DNA of 64,000 nucleotides from Gymnopilus junonius (GCA_015501075.1 JADNYJ010000196.1:1-64000), one strand, 5' to 3'; counted from the first letter of the stretch, positions 1 to 11,663 are shown. Notes: generated by a model not told the origin, from the letters alone. A program made the numbers and translations.

Positions 1-780
1 GCCATCACCTTCAGGATGGTATCCGGAAGTGAAATGGAGTTTCATGTCGAGTGCTTTTCCTAAGGATTGGAAGAAGCAGGAGATGAATTCAGGTCCATGG
101 TCAGAGGTGATGTGTTTGGGGATGCCGTGCTTGGAGAACACATGAATGACAAAAAGCATGGCAAGGTCTTCGGAGGTGCAAGCAGAGGTGGTCAGAATGA
201 ATATAGCTTGCTTGGTGAGTCAGTCAACAATGACTAGGATCGCATTGTGTCTGTCAGATGTCAGAAGGATTTTGATAAAGTCCATTGATATTGAATTCCA
301 GGGACGTTCGGGGATCGGGAGCTGCTTGAGCAATCCATAGGGTTTGTGTCATTGAGGTTTGGAATGCATACATGTCATACATGATTTGCAATACTTCTTC
401 ATGAAGTCTCATAGTCTGGGCCAGGTGTATTCACGAAGGATAAGACTAGTCATCTTATTTTGTCCAGGGTGTCCAGTGAGGATATGATCATGCTTGTGTT
501 GGAGGATGCGGAGTCGGAGGTCAGATGTGTCAGGAACATAGATGCATGATTCATGACTGAGGTAACCATCTGGATCAAGGGACCAGTGTGGTTTTGGTTC
601 CTTCATGTGAGCAAGGTAAACCAGGTCAGAGGGTAGCACAGCGAGGATGTCATGTCAGAGTAGTTTGGAGTCCATGAGGGATACTGTGCAGAGGGTGGGT
701 TCAAAGAGTTGAGTGGCATGGAGGGATGCGGAGGGTTGTTCTTGGGTGAAAATGGGTCAGAAGTTGCTTGGGTTAATGCT
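1..780 (-). pseudogene. Ty3/gypsy integrase fragment
   Basis: Read on the minus strand, this is the middle of a gypsy-type Pol protein. At 409-639 lies the zinc-binding H2C2 part of integrase, with the paired histidines in HKHDHILTGHPG. Below 400 comes the catalytic core, including the motif SDHGPEF with the second catalytic Asp, and the piece TSGYHPEGDG at the window edge. The start of the core (MDFIK) is near 290. In-frame stops and short gaps break the frame several times. Protease, RT and RNase H are missing: the sequence runs only about 140 bp upstream of H2C2 before repeat B begins at 781. The element continues past base 1, so its true end is not visible. It is a dead remnant. Confidence 0.85.
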
Positions 781-1144
781 CACATACAATAGTGACCATC
801 ATCTGTGACACACAGTTGCCCGGGGAAGTAAGACATCACGAAACCCACAGCACCAGCCGAAGCAAGTCAGATTTGATGGTCATCTATTTTTGTGCAGTAT
901 GGCTGGAAAAGGTAAGACGTAGACACACAGCACAGTTCAGCCTGATCTGGGTGGCTGAAATAGGTACAAATACAGCAACCGGATGGAAATATGATTGGGA
1001 CCTGGAGCACCAATGCTGTATTTATCTACAGGGCAAGTTAACTCAGCAACCAGATGGAAATCAGACATGGGCCTGGGGCGCCGATGATAGTATATTTCAA
1101 TTATTTAGGGTAGTGTAGTGATTCGGATGTCCGTTTTTCTTCAC
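781..1144 (+). repeat. Repeat B, copy 1
   Basis: This block is present again, inverted and roughly 90-95% identical by eye, at 14134-14492. Shared ends run from CACATACAATAGTGACC to a tail of GTCC-TTTTTCTT. Inside are two diverged sub-repeats built on 'gggcctggggcgccgatg' and 'tacagggcaagttaac'. An open frame of 108 codons runs through it, but the same frame is not kept as a gene-like unit and it has no recognisable domain. It sits exactly between the gypsy remnant and the TET/JBP pseudogene, so it may be a short non-autonomous element or part of an LTR. I could not define a target duplication. Confidence 0.7.
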
Positions 1145-1253
1145 CACGAAGATTTAATTTGACACCCGACCATCATAGGGATCAAGGTCACCTAATCGTG
1201 TGACAAATACAAAGTGGGGAAAATTTTTTTGAACTTTCTGATTAGTACCCATC

Positions 1254-2498
1254 ATGGTTAATGTCAGTAAGCTCGCACTTGAGTTGACAGAGACCATCGC
1301 CATGTATATGCATGCCCAATTCAAACAAAAAGTAGGTCCACATCTGGGCCATGTAAAAACACCATGTGATTTGGATCCTGGGGTGTTGCTGGAATGTGAC
1401 TTGGCTGTTGCCATCCTCAGAGAAGCATATAACAACTGCAGTATGTGACCACCCAGTATTCTAATTTAAGATACTCAATATTCTTCAGAAGCGACAGAAT
1501 GGAACACTGAGAATTATGTCCAGGAACTCACATCAAGGTGTACAGGACGTAACACCAAAGTGGAAGAGCAACTACGATGGAAATTTCCTCCCATTCATAC
1601 CCCATCAGCATATGAACTTCAACCATGTATAGTCACTGATGTGGCGGAACATATTCTGGCATGGTATTTGCCCAGGGTGTTAACACCATGATGTTCAGTC
1701 AGTCAAGCTATTTTAAGATTCAGAGGCCAAATTTTATTTTAAGCACTAGGAACAAATGTGGAAAGACCTTCAGTATTTGGAATGGTCCTTGAAAGTAAAT
1801 GCAAGTACAAGTTGGAGAACAGGACCGACATACTATAGAGGACAGGAAGGTTGGTTAAAGCAAGGAAGTGCAAGTCTAGCACCAGCATGGTTTCAGCAGG
1901 TGCATGAGGTACGGCCTCTGATTTTGGAAGACCAACTAAAGATAAAATTACTTAATAGAAATCCAATGCCATGGAGGTGTCCTGTGAATTAAGGAAGCCT
2001 CATGCACTTGAATGGGTCAGAAGGAACATGGTAGGATCAGCCTTAATAGGGGGAATACTCAGCATCATCCATCCTGAACTTTACCGAGTTGGAGTTTGTG
2101 CCTTGAGAAGAATTGACAAATGCCCGGAGTCTGTTACTCATGGGGTACATCTAGCTCATGTGCTCTGGGTATGGACTTCACCATTCAGTGTGTTGACAGT
2201 CATTAGCAATTGAGAAATGCCCTTCCATCGTGACAATGGATCAGCTCACCCATGGTTCAATGTGTTAGTACCACTAGGTGCATATCAGCATGGCAGGATT
2301 GAATTGCCAGGAATCAGAATGAGGTTCAAATATGACCAAGGAACAGTCTTTGCACATTTAGGAAGACTTCTTCAGCATGGTGTGAATTGCTCCAGAGACC
2401 GAGCTTGTATAGCATACTACATGTGCAAGACTGTGATCAAAGAACTCGGACTAGATATGCCATCATGGATGAATGTATCTTATTATCAGATGGAATGA
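1254..2498 (+). pseudogene. TET/JBP-type 2-oxoglutarate dioxygenase (decayed)
   Basis: The last 530 bp (1971-2498) read as the double-stranded beta-helix core of the fungal TET/JBP family, enzymes that oxidise 5-methylcytosine in DNA with Fe(II) and 2-oxoglutarate. Visible: the helix region LIGGILSIIHPELYR; the start of the core at TVISN; the iron-binding HxD as HRD (His codon 2226, Asp codon 2232); ELPGIRMRFKYDQGTV; the distal His in LQHGV (2376); and the Arg expected to bind 2-oxoglutarate in RDRACIAYY (codon 2400). All four key residues remain. A single TGA at 2211-2213, where homologues as I recall them have Arg, splits the domain. Upstream pieces at 1254-1448, 1500-1690 and 1756-1992 are in other frames, fitting introns or frameshifts. 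It ends 31 bp from a convergent minus-strand gene that precedes a KDZ transposase, the neighbourhood known for this family in mushrooms. Confidence 0.72.
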
Positions 2499-2528
2499 TC
2501 ATCTAAATTTATTTCGGCCCCTAAATAC

Positions 2529-3860
2529 TTAAACTACAGCCAATTTGTCGATATCTTCATTATCATCCTGGTCCGAGTTATCATCACTATATTCCTCACC
2601 ATCACTGTCTTCTTCATCTTCCATGTCCTTGTCTTCAAATAGTGACCTAGCAGACTGATCAGATCCAGAACTTTCATCAGAACTTCCAGGGTGAAAATCA
2701 TCGGGCACTGACGTAGGTCTGCTACCACTGTCCTCAGAGCCCGAATCAGGTGGTGGAGTGCCAGAGTTCACTTGGTCTGGATGTACATACTGAATGTTGT
2801 AAATGCGACACTTGGGTCTTGGTTTCATTTCACCATCCCATTGGACGTAATTTTGAGCATTTCTGGTGATGGCTTTCAAAATCCCGTCATGAGCATCATG
2901 TCTAGGAATGCGACTGCAATATTCTTCCGGGAGGCATTCGGTGTCCTGGAAAGGAATCCCATGCTTTGAATGAACTGCTTCAAGGAGCTCATAAGCTCCA
3001 AGTCGTAGTGAGGAGACAGCTGCCACTTCTTCATAAATCTGTATTTGTGCATCAACACTTTGCTGAGCGATTCAGAGGCATTCCATTACCAACTTGACAG
3101 TTTCCCTGAGGGGACCACAAGATTCGCAAGACCCAGACACTCCACCAGATAGTGGGGTAGATTCAGACTGTGGAAGGGGGATACGTGGTCATTCAGCTAA
3201 ACCAGGAATATTGGCATCCGGCTCAAGATAATGAAGATAATTATCTCTGTAAGTGGAATCACGGTCTCAGATCCAAACATGAGCTGGTACAAGTGTCAGA
3301 CTCGGAGGCCAAATGGTTAGACAAATTTTTGGATGTACATTATTGTAAAACTCGTAGAAGTGATTAAATGTATGTTGGCGAGTCACCTGGGAAGCATGGG
3401 GTGTCTGCATATTTCTCAGCCACCAATAACAGTACTCATTGGTAGAATCCAACAGTTCCTGGTCTTCACGTGCATTGAATTCAGAATTGATGGCACCCGG
3501 GACCATATTATTTTCAGGTCCATGAGCCGGGTCCGTAGAGAATATATTGCAAAGATCTTGCAGTAGGTATGGGACTCGACATGAAATCCATTGATGGTGC
3601 AATATCCAATGTGAGCCAATGCTTGCTCCTACCCATTATTAGTGTAAGCTATCCAAAGTAAGAAATTTTAGCACTCACAACTTCATCTTGCATATTGAGC
3701 CGCCAGTTATAAAGTTTGTAACCCAAGTTTGCAGTCATGATAACATGCAAGGCTGTTCGATGCGAGTCATATGAACATGAAGCTTGAGTTTGGCCTCTGC
3801 CTCTATATTTCATAGGATGAAGGATACTTGTCATCAGGCAATGAAGCAAAGAGAGAATGG
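2529..3860 (-). pseudogene. Unknown acidic protein gene between TET/JBP and KDZ
   Basis: Minus-strand coding pieces at 3849-3649, 3602-3267 and 3026-2529 look like exons of one gene or the far 3' end of the KDZ gene. The last piece (165 codons) starts with a mixed helical part (RLGAYELLEAVHSKHG) and ends in a long Asp/Glu/Ser-rich tail, typical of a nuclear protein or histone/DNA mimic, although charge alone proves nothing. The middle piece carries aromatic-rich text (EYCYWWLRNMQ). I recognise no domain. The stop is at 2529, tail-to-tail with the TET/JBP pseudogene. Several stops lie between the pieces, so it is probably broken too. Confidence 0.35.
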
Positions 3861-4056
3861 GGAGGCATAGTGGGATGGGGAAAGATAGATTTACAGCATT
3901 ATCAGTTCCAATCTCATCAGATTGGTCATGTGGATGTACAGTCCTGGATGCCGTGTATTGGACAGAAGGATTTCAAGCTTTTTAGTGCAACTGTCAATTG
4001 CATATTTTCAGCAGGTAATTTACATACAAGATTCCACGTAGATGTAAATGCAGTAT

Positions 4057-7000
4057 TTAAATGTTTGAACATTGCTTCCAAGACATGCCCAAGCTCATTC
4101 CACATATCGATTTGTTTCTCTGCATATGCATGGTGGCGGATGATAGCTGAGTTGCGGAGTCCCAATGACTTTGCCATGTTGTGGCCATGTACATGTAAAA
4201 TCTTATGGTCCACTCCATTTCATGTTTGGTGAGTTCCAACTCTTCGGCCCATCTATTTTTCTGAGCTTGTGCATGCAGCCAATTCAAGTGAAGAACTATA
4301 AATCGAGTGAGTGCTGGAACCATAATTTTATTACACTTACACTCTGTAGAATAGAGGTCATCATCTGCAGTGTTGGGTGACAAACGGGTGTTACTCCATA
4401 ACCAAGACAACCAGTCTGAACTCTGTCCGCTACTGTTGGGAGCACTTACAGCAGTACTCACTCGCAGTCATCCTTAGTAAGTAATGGGTATTGAAGCTCT
4501 AGCTCCGTCCGGGGCCAGAGTGTATAACACTTGGCAATTCCAATTGCAAAGCCTCCTCTGTAGTGTGCATACTTTTTCCAAAATGTTTGCACCTTCCCAG
4601 GCTCTTGTTTTCTGAGCAATTCCTTCAGCTGGCCAGACTCTGTTCTTGAATTGCCAAGAAAGTTGGATCACAGCACCCCGAACAGTTTCTAAGCAATCTT
4701 CGGCATGCCCTTTGCATATATCCAGCTCTTTCTCTCTCAGGGCAATAATGCTAGCTCGATGCTCCGTGGCAAGCAATGAAAGAAATTCATCCAGAATTTG
4801 AGATGGGAAAGGAAGAACTTGTCCATCGGGGTCGCTTTTGAAATCGATGAGCTCCAGGTTCACCCTTATCTCCATCTTGAGGATCAAGATCATCAGTTAT
4901 GACTGAATCCTGGTCATAAATACTGTTCACTAAGTCCTCCTCGATAAATTCCATTGCTGTATTGGTGAAAGCTTCAATTGTTTTTCGCAAACGCCTTCGG
5001 CGATTGACTAAATCAAGCTTCTGGGATGTAGTCAGCTGCCGACCTAAAGATCTCGCAAATGATCGCACTTCAAGTCTAGTTATATATGTTAACTGTTATA
5101 CTCAAAAGAAGGAACACAAATTTCATACTGGGTCTCTTCAATCTTTAACCCTTTCGATAGCCAAGCAGCCTGACCAGTCTTTCCTTTCTGCTTCAATTCA
5201 GCCTCCGATAGCTTCAACTCAATTTCATGGCATGACAAGGCTTCCGTAAATAGCTTCAATGTCAATTTTGACAACTAGAAAGAAATGGCTTACATTTGAC
5301 CACCTTGCTCTGCATTACATCCATATGGGTAACATCTTCATGTCACTTAGCCTCGGCATCTTGGATTTCCTTTTCCCACTCAGGAAGAAGATGTTGGGAG
5401 ATAACTGATGTACACCATCATAATATTCCAGGCTGGCCTTTTGTTCGGTGACTGCATGACCAAATTTCTTACAGATGGTAGCAGCTAGTCCACATTAAAA
5501 ATTGTAAATGCACAAAAACAAATATCACATACCCTATTAATGATTTTCTTCCAGTTAGAATCACCCATATGGTCATCCAGTATCTCAGTTCAGTGCGCTG
5601 TTGTTGCACCATGGATACTCCTAGATGTTTCATTCAGAACAGCCCAAAGCATCTCGAGAATCTCCCCATCTATTATTCCTACCCCGGGAATGTAGGTAGT
5701 TGCAAAGCGGTAAAGACACTCTTCTTTATGACCATGGACATGAAATAAACCTATAGCAAATATAATTGTTAGTCCTGTCACGCTTTGACAATCATTTGTG
5801 GTCTTTGAATCATTGAGCGAACTTGACACAATATTGACAGTTAACATCTAAATGTCGAGCAGTTCATCTATTTCTTCCATATGAGTTGTCTTCATTGCCT
5901 GGCTGTTGGAGTAGTCCATATTCATTTGCTTTTCACCCAGGTCGAAATCAATGACACTGCTCAGGCAAAACAACCATGGCGAGTGCAGGCATGAGCACCG
6001 CACCCCGAACACATTTACCAGGACCACTCTTCTCGGAGTCCGCTATTGCAGATGCTGGTGGCATGTAGGCTTCTGTTTGCAAATGAATTAGCATTAGTAA
6101 GAACTGGTATATGCTGAAGACAATGGCGGACCACAGCTCAAGCATGCGTCTCCTGATATATATTCATATCTCAGTGGTCTGAAGATAGTCGAGACACGTC
6201 GGAATGCTGAATACTTTCACTCAATAACTCAGCCCACTGATCATTAGGAGGCAATATTCAGATCACTGAACAGTAGGCTACAAGTCTTTGGCTCTCCGAC
6301 ACTTTGTCAAACAAATCAGTGATCGAAGTATACTTCTAAATAAAATCAGTAGACCGAAGGACGTTGTGAGAGATGTCGGTGATCCAAATCATGTGTGGAA
6401 ATGTCAGTAATCCGAGACATGTGTATATATCTGGGTGTCAGAATTATGAAGAAAAGTAGGGCTTACCTGGGCATAATGTGGTGCCAGGCTAATTGCCTCC
6501 TTCAGATGCTCAGAATAGTCTGGCCTGCCATGTCATGAATGCCTCCCCATCTGTGAGGTGCACGTCGTCTTCCACATTTCTTGGTGCCAAGTGATCGGCT
6601 TTGAAATTTCCATCTGCTATGAAACTCCGGCAGTACAGTATGCCTATTCAACATCAGTGACTTGGTCTTTCAAGACTTTATTGCATACCGGGTTGGTATC
6701 CTCCTTCCAATTGTCAGGAAGGTTAATCCCTGGCTGGGGACAAGCAGCACAGAAAAGTGCTAATTTACCGAGATGCTGAAGTTCCTCGGCCCCCACACGG
6801 GGTTTCAAAATTGATTCCTGATCTGTTACTGCATTGGGCTCATCATGTGCTCGGCCATGCATCTTGTAAAGTTTGATATTTCGTATTCCCTACTTAATCA
6901 TCGGAGCTCCACATATCTGTTCAGCAACTTCGGGAATGCAGGACATGTTATCTGTCACAACTTCTGGTAATACTGGTAGGCAGATGTTTTACATTCTAGG

Positions 7001-8077
7001 TTAGAGAGCCGAAAGTCTGTGAGGACATTGAAAGTAAAGACAGTCCTGATTCTGTCGAAGCTGGCAGGAAAGAGACCCATCTCGAGGAACAATATATCAT
7101 CTTCAGCCCTCCGACATGTGCAATGTACCACAGGTAAATGATGGACCCTGAAACATCGATAATTGCAATGAATGGATTTCCACTTTGATCTCTGGAACTT
7201 GGTTGCAGAACCAGATTTGTTTGTGAATTCTTGAGATCCTCTAAGCTGTCTTCTTCTTCATTACCTTCATCCTCGGCATCTGGGCCAACCTCTTCAAATG
7301 CAGTGGCATAGAAGGAATCCTCAAAGGTGGTTGGAGGATTGGGACCTAAATGTATCCTTCTAATGGCTGCGTCCCACCTCGACATCATCATTCAAAGGTA
7401 GTCCAGCATTTGATGTTGACTCTGGACAAGGCAATCCATTATGCCCAAGATAGAGCTTGACACCAGTTTCCCATAGGGCTCCAGAGTGATAGTATCGACC
7501 ATTCATCATTCCACATGATGGTAAATGAGCAGAGCATGCCTGTTCAGCAACATAGGCCACATAGCAATTGAGAGCCCACACAGTCTCGACAGCACCATTT
7601 ACCTGGGGAGCTTTTGCAAGACTGACACTTTGCATCCGTAGTAGTTGGAGCTGCCATTTCCAAGATAGTTTTGAGGTACTCTCATCAATGAGGTAACCAC
7701 TCACGCAAGTAGTCATTTTGCATCTGCCTCATTATCAGCAGTCCTTTCATAGGTCCTGGATAGATAGAACATACTTTTGTGCCCTGTACATTTGGAAGGT
7801 TCTGCAGGTAACCAATAACATCATCTTCTGTTGGATCGCCAGTGTAGTCTGCAGGCTCTGGAACAATGTATTCCAGATGTTGAACTTGATGCTGCACTGC
7901 ATGAGTAACCCTGTCCTTCTTCTTTACCTTCACCTCCTCAAACCATCCACTAGACACTGGGTTGTCATCTGAGTCAGAGTCGACTACTCGAACATGCCTG
8001 CTCATCGATGAATTTGGGAGGACGTCAGAGTACAGTGGTAAAAACAGATACCCTATATTCAATCTGAATGTTTTCAC
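4057..8077 (-). pseudogene. KDZ transposase with CxC2 cluster (element 1)
   Basis: This is a minus-strand transposase of the KDZ class, an RNase H-fold family of fungal and animal DNA transposons. In order: an acidic N terminus at 8077-7685; a cysteine cluster near 7640-7560 (CQSCKSSPGKW, CCRDC, CGLCC); the CxC2 cluster near 7150-6900 (HCTC, GLFPAS, ECKTSA); the first catalytic Asp in ADGNFKADHL (about 6615); GEKQMNMDYS (about 5920); the second Asp in DVNCQYCVKF (about 5845); HVHGHKEECLYRF; the acidic third motif DGEILEMLWA (about 5660); and helical C-terminal parts near 5150 (AAWLSKGLKIEETQ) and 4260-4100 (KHEMEWTIRFYMYMATTW). All three acidic motifs survive, but a frameshift at about 7146 breaks CxC2, and TGA replaces expected Arg codons, for example after CVKFAQ. 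A splice donor CAG|GTAAG is visible at about 6470. A partial second copy lies at 53623-55783. Confidence 0.8.
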
Positions 8078-8137
8078 TGATTAAATGATAAGGAGAAGGC
8101 ATCCATAAATGTACTTGCATCTGTCAAGGGGGGTCAA

Positions 8138-8756
8138 TCAGAGTCTTGAAATCTGGATCCATGTGTAACCAAAATTAAAATAAGTTAATTTCCCCACAGT
8201 GATCAGGCATTGATCCGAGCAATATCAGATTGACATTAAAAAGGGGAATCAACATGCAGATAGGTGTTAGCAACCATGGTTGAGTCTGCAGCAAATTCCC
8301 CAGCATCTGGTGTCAATGAAATATTATCAAACATACCAGCACATCTGTCGAACAGTGAACATATGCCATCTACATCACCAGATAATCAGGGAAGCCCTCT
8401 GTCAAATGAGTGGGACACAGAGGTGGGTGCCAAAGGAAATGAAGGGGTGGAAGCCAAGGGAGATGATGGGGAGGAACTAGAACCTGACCCTGACTTTGAT
8501 GATGCATGACCCCAAGGACAGATTTGGACAGCCAAGGAAAAAAAGGTATTGGAAGATTGCCTGCCAATATACAGAGCAACTCCCCAACTCAAGAAAGGAA
8601 AGTACATTGCCATGGAAGTCATGAAGGCCATCAAGAAGATGTGGTCATGATGATATGGGGCAAAAAACATTGAGGAAAGACCAGGTTCAGTTGGAAGAGT
8701 GGAAAAAGAAGAAACAGGTGAGTGCGTGGCCATATTAAATGTTCTCGGCTGACTGA
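8138..8756 (+). repeat. Repeat C, copy 1
   Basis: This stretch recurs on the minus strand at 50332-50925 with high identity and one deletion of about 60 bp in the second copy. It contains the 5' part and first exons of an orphan gene family (next entry). In copy 1 it abuts the KDZ element; similarity to the second copy ends at 'ggctgactga'. Confidence 0.7.
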
Positions 8757-9062
8757 CAGTAGCAAATTTTCAAACTGGTTTTGAATCATGGGGGAAGTGG
8801 ATGCAATTTAAAAATTCCTGGATTCACTTTGAAGGTTACATTTGACAGTGTCCTGAAGGAGCTGAAGCAGAGTGAAATTATCACAGTTGCAAAGAGTTTG
8901 GCTGGAACAGAGTCTGCAGATAGCAAAATTTACATTCCATTTTATTCAGCAGCAAAGCAGGCTGTAAAGGAATCATTGATGGAGGCCGAAATAGAGCAAA
9001 TAAACAATGAAGTTGAATGGCAGCAAAAAGAAGGTGTACCAAAGAAAAAGCAGGCTGAGTAA
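8264..9062 (+). pseudogene. Orphan gene with helical DNA-binding-like segment
   Basis: Reading starts at ATG 8264 with a Ser/Pro/Glu-rich acidic segment ending at EPDPDFDDA, then a TGA (Arg expected), then a helical block beginning IWTAKEKKVLEDCL and running to KAIKKMW near 8640. The second copy at 50332-50925 keeps the next block as YGAKTLRKDQ..EEWKKKK, while copy 1 is shifted there by a frame change. A further exon at 8781-9062 encodes a Lys/Glu-rich helical segment. The block resembles the homeodomain-like segments seen in many multi-copy mushroom proteins, but I cannot assign a family. Stops and a frameshift suggest decay. Confidence 0.4.
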
Positions 9063-9417
9063 GCAACATCCTTCAACTGTCATTCATAATGTTCAAAGAT
9101 ACTGCAGAAATGCCAAATGTTATGGGAAGAGAATACTCCAATCAATAGACACCTTGCGATTTTGGAGCATGAGAATGAGAACGCTCAGATTTGAGTGCCA
9201 CTATGACACAAAGGGAAAGATGTCATACTCGGTGTCCATCATCCAATGAAAGGAAACAGGGATCATTATCTAGTCGATGATCAAAATACTTTGAAGTTCA
9301 GACTTCAGCGTCACATGACCGATTGTTCCTGTTTGGCACATGGTTGAACCAGTACGATGCGCTCTTCCTTCTTGTCTTCCATCTCTCATACCGTCTTCAT
9401 GTTCACTTATACCGACC

Positions 9418-11458
9418 ATGGCCACAGACATGAAGAATGCCATGGAACAGGAGATGGCCGCTCTCTGAATGAAGGCCAACCAGATGATGGATGCCTGGGA
9501 GGCGAAGCTGTGCCAATTTGTGCACTCCGAGGAGGAGTTCAACAAAAACAAGAAGGCATTGTACCGGGACATGGTAAATTTCTTTTCTAAACATCATTTT
9601 TATTACTTATTTTATTATTCACTTTACAATTGTACAGGAAAAAATGTGAAGGTGGCTGAGCAAATCCCGGCAGATGACCACTTCCATCTCTTCGACTACC
9701 TGATCCAAGCTTTCGAGGACGGCCAGATGACGAATGCCGATGGGACCACCACCCTCAAACCGACTTCTCCTCCATTCAGAAGACAGTGTACTCTTATGAT
9801 AAGAAACATGGCACCGGGTCAGAAGTTGAAGGGATGAAGAAAGCGGATGTGAATGTTGGAAAAGAATCAGCAGGTGGGGAGACCAGGAAGCGAGCGGAGG
9901 CCGAAGGAGGAAGTAGGGAAGGCAAGAGGAGATCAAGTCACAGTTGAAAGAATCAGAGACAGGTGGAGAGCCTAGGAAGCGAGCGGAGGCTGAAGGCAGA
10001 AGTGGGAAGGTGAGAGGGATCGAAGTCAAAGTCGAAGGAATCAGAGACAGGCCAAGGGAAGAAATGGAGGCCGCGATAGCAAGAAAGAAATCGGAGGCCA
10101 ATGCAGGGAAGGGCAAAGATGCTGGGCAGGGCAAGAAAGGGGACAATGGAGGCCGAGGGCTCAAAGGGCAAGGGAGAGCAGTCACCAGTTCAGAGGCCAG
10201 TCCAACTAAGGCAACGAAGGCCCCAGCAAAACCATGAGTCAGCCGCACAGCTCGGATGCAGCCAGGCATCCACAGTAAGCCGCCTCCCAAGTCGAAACCA
10301 ATCATCAGTGATGACGATGATGTTAGTGAAGGGGTGGGCAATGATGATGGTGAAGGGGAGGGCTTGGATGGAGAAGACGATGCCAAGCCCTTGGAAGTTG
10401 GTCGAGTGAGTGAAAGGAAAAAAAGCGGATGGGCGAAGCCGAAGACCAAGCCATTGGAGCCGCCCAACCTCAATGAATATGCAGATGTGGAGGAGAAGTG
10501 CAGTCCTTGTGAAAAGGGTCAACGATCTTGCTATGTCAAGAAGTCAACTGTCAAGCAAGGGGGTACTGATGCCTCATGCTGGTATTGTTTCAAGAGGAAG
10601 ACCAAATGCAACCTCAATGACCCAGTCCCCCTCTCTCTCCATGCTCCCCTCGGAAATGCCCTCAAAAGGATCCTGGAAGTCAAGGCAAGCCTGATGTCAG
10701 TCCCCACCCCTGGAAGTCTGTCAGAAGCCACAGCTCCCATCACCTTCGGCGATGTCATCACTGAGCTCATACTTGGCGTTTGCCAGATGAAGGAGGAGAA
10801 CATTGAACTGCACCGAGAGCTCAAGTCAATGCAGGCAATAATGGAATCAGAGATAGTGAGGAGGGTGGAGGACAAGCATCTGCTCCTTGAGCATCTCAAG
10901 GTAATCCCCCCTTACCTCGACCAACAGCTGGCCCCACTCCTGGAGATGGCTAAGCACCTTGAGGAGCAATCGTCGGCAAACCGCTCCATCTCTTCCCTCA
11001 ATGTCACCCCAGCCATTGCCCTGTCAGTTGCTAGCCTCAAGTCGTGAATGGTCTCTAGGTCCACCCCCCCCCTCATTGTGCAATGAAGACTTTGGATCTA
11101 AGTGACTTGGAGGCCGCTTCTGAGTCAGAGATGTCGAGGAGTGCAAGTCTGGTGCCCATCCCTCCTGCAGCCCCCATTCACCCCCACTATCCCCCAGGCA
11201 TCACCTGTGCCATCCCCTGTGCCATCCAGCACTTCACATCGGTCTGTTTCGCCAGAAGACCCCATCACATCCACTGCTGCAAATTGAACATGGAATGGAA
11301 GGAAGGCACAACAAGTGGACACATCAGAGCATGCCGGCAATGAAAATGAGGAGGGTGCGAAGAAGAGAAAGTTGAGCCCTGTTGCGGAGGCCACACCTTC
11401 ACCCAAGAAGAAGCATGGGGAAGGTAAGGCTGCTAAGGGAGGAAAGACACATTGGTAG
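9418..11458 (+). pseudogene. Orphan gene with Zn2Cys6-like cluster and basic tail
   Basis: The likely start is ATG 9418 (context ACCATGG). Exon 1 is helical (MATDMKNAMEQEM) with TGA in place of Arg after MAAL; a probable intron runs 9574-9637, although joining there shifts the frame by one, so an indel in the following A-run is likely. Lys/Glu/Gly-rich low-complexity text follows (9880-10240). At 10256-11047 one open frame carries an acidic stretch, then CSPCEKGQRSC, 15 residues, and CWYCFKRKTKC: two CX2CX6C half-clusters, the Gal4-type Zn2Cys6 pattern with a long linker, followed by a coiled-coil-like segment (FGDVITELILGV...). A TGA at 11045 (Arg expected) and a C-run indel near 11070 separate a Pro-rich tail and a basic end KKRKLSP...PKKKHGEGK, a plausible nuclear signal. 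A DNA-binding role is possible but not shown. Confidence 0.5.
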
Positions 11459-11663
11459 ATTTTGTTCTTGGGGTGCCACTTTTTTTTCTTTCATCTTAGC
11501 TCTGGTCATTTGCACGACGTTCTTCCTTCTCCGCTGCATCAATATATATACATCTCGATTTAATTACTTTTGTGTATATATATTTTATTTAAATTTCATT
11601 ATCATTGAGGTTTCGGAGTGCCGGGATTTTGGTTTGAGAACATTAAGTCTTTTTAGCTCTCGG

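Larger units (their letters stand above)
1145..8137. mobile_element. Composite KDZ + TET/JBP element (ends uncertain)
   Basis: The convergent TET/JBP gene, the acidic gene and the KDZ transposase are packed without other sequence, and the right edge (about 8137) matches the edge of the second KDZ copy at about 55783, where similarity stops after 'ctgtcaagggg'. The left edge is taken as the end of repeat B. I could not find matching terminal inverted repeats or a target duplication, so the element's limits are inferred from synteny and copy comparison only. Confidence 0.4.

Noticed and set aside
792..1118. 108-codon frame as a gene
   Set aside because: Lies entirely in repeat B and follows its nucleotide sub-repeats; no domain.
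9619..10473. 284-codon minus-strand Ser/Pro/Leu-rich frame
   Set aside because: It lies opposite the Lys/Glu/Gly-rich and Zn2Cys6-like gene; composition is that of a shadow frame and no domain is present.
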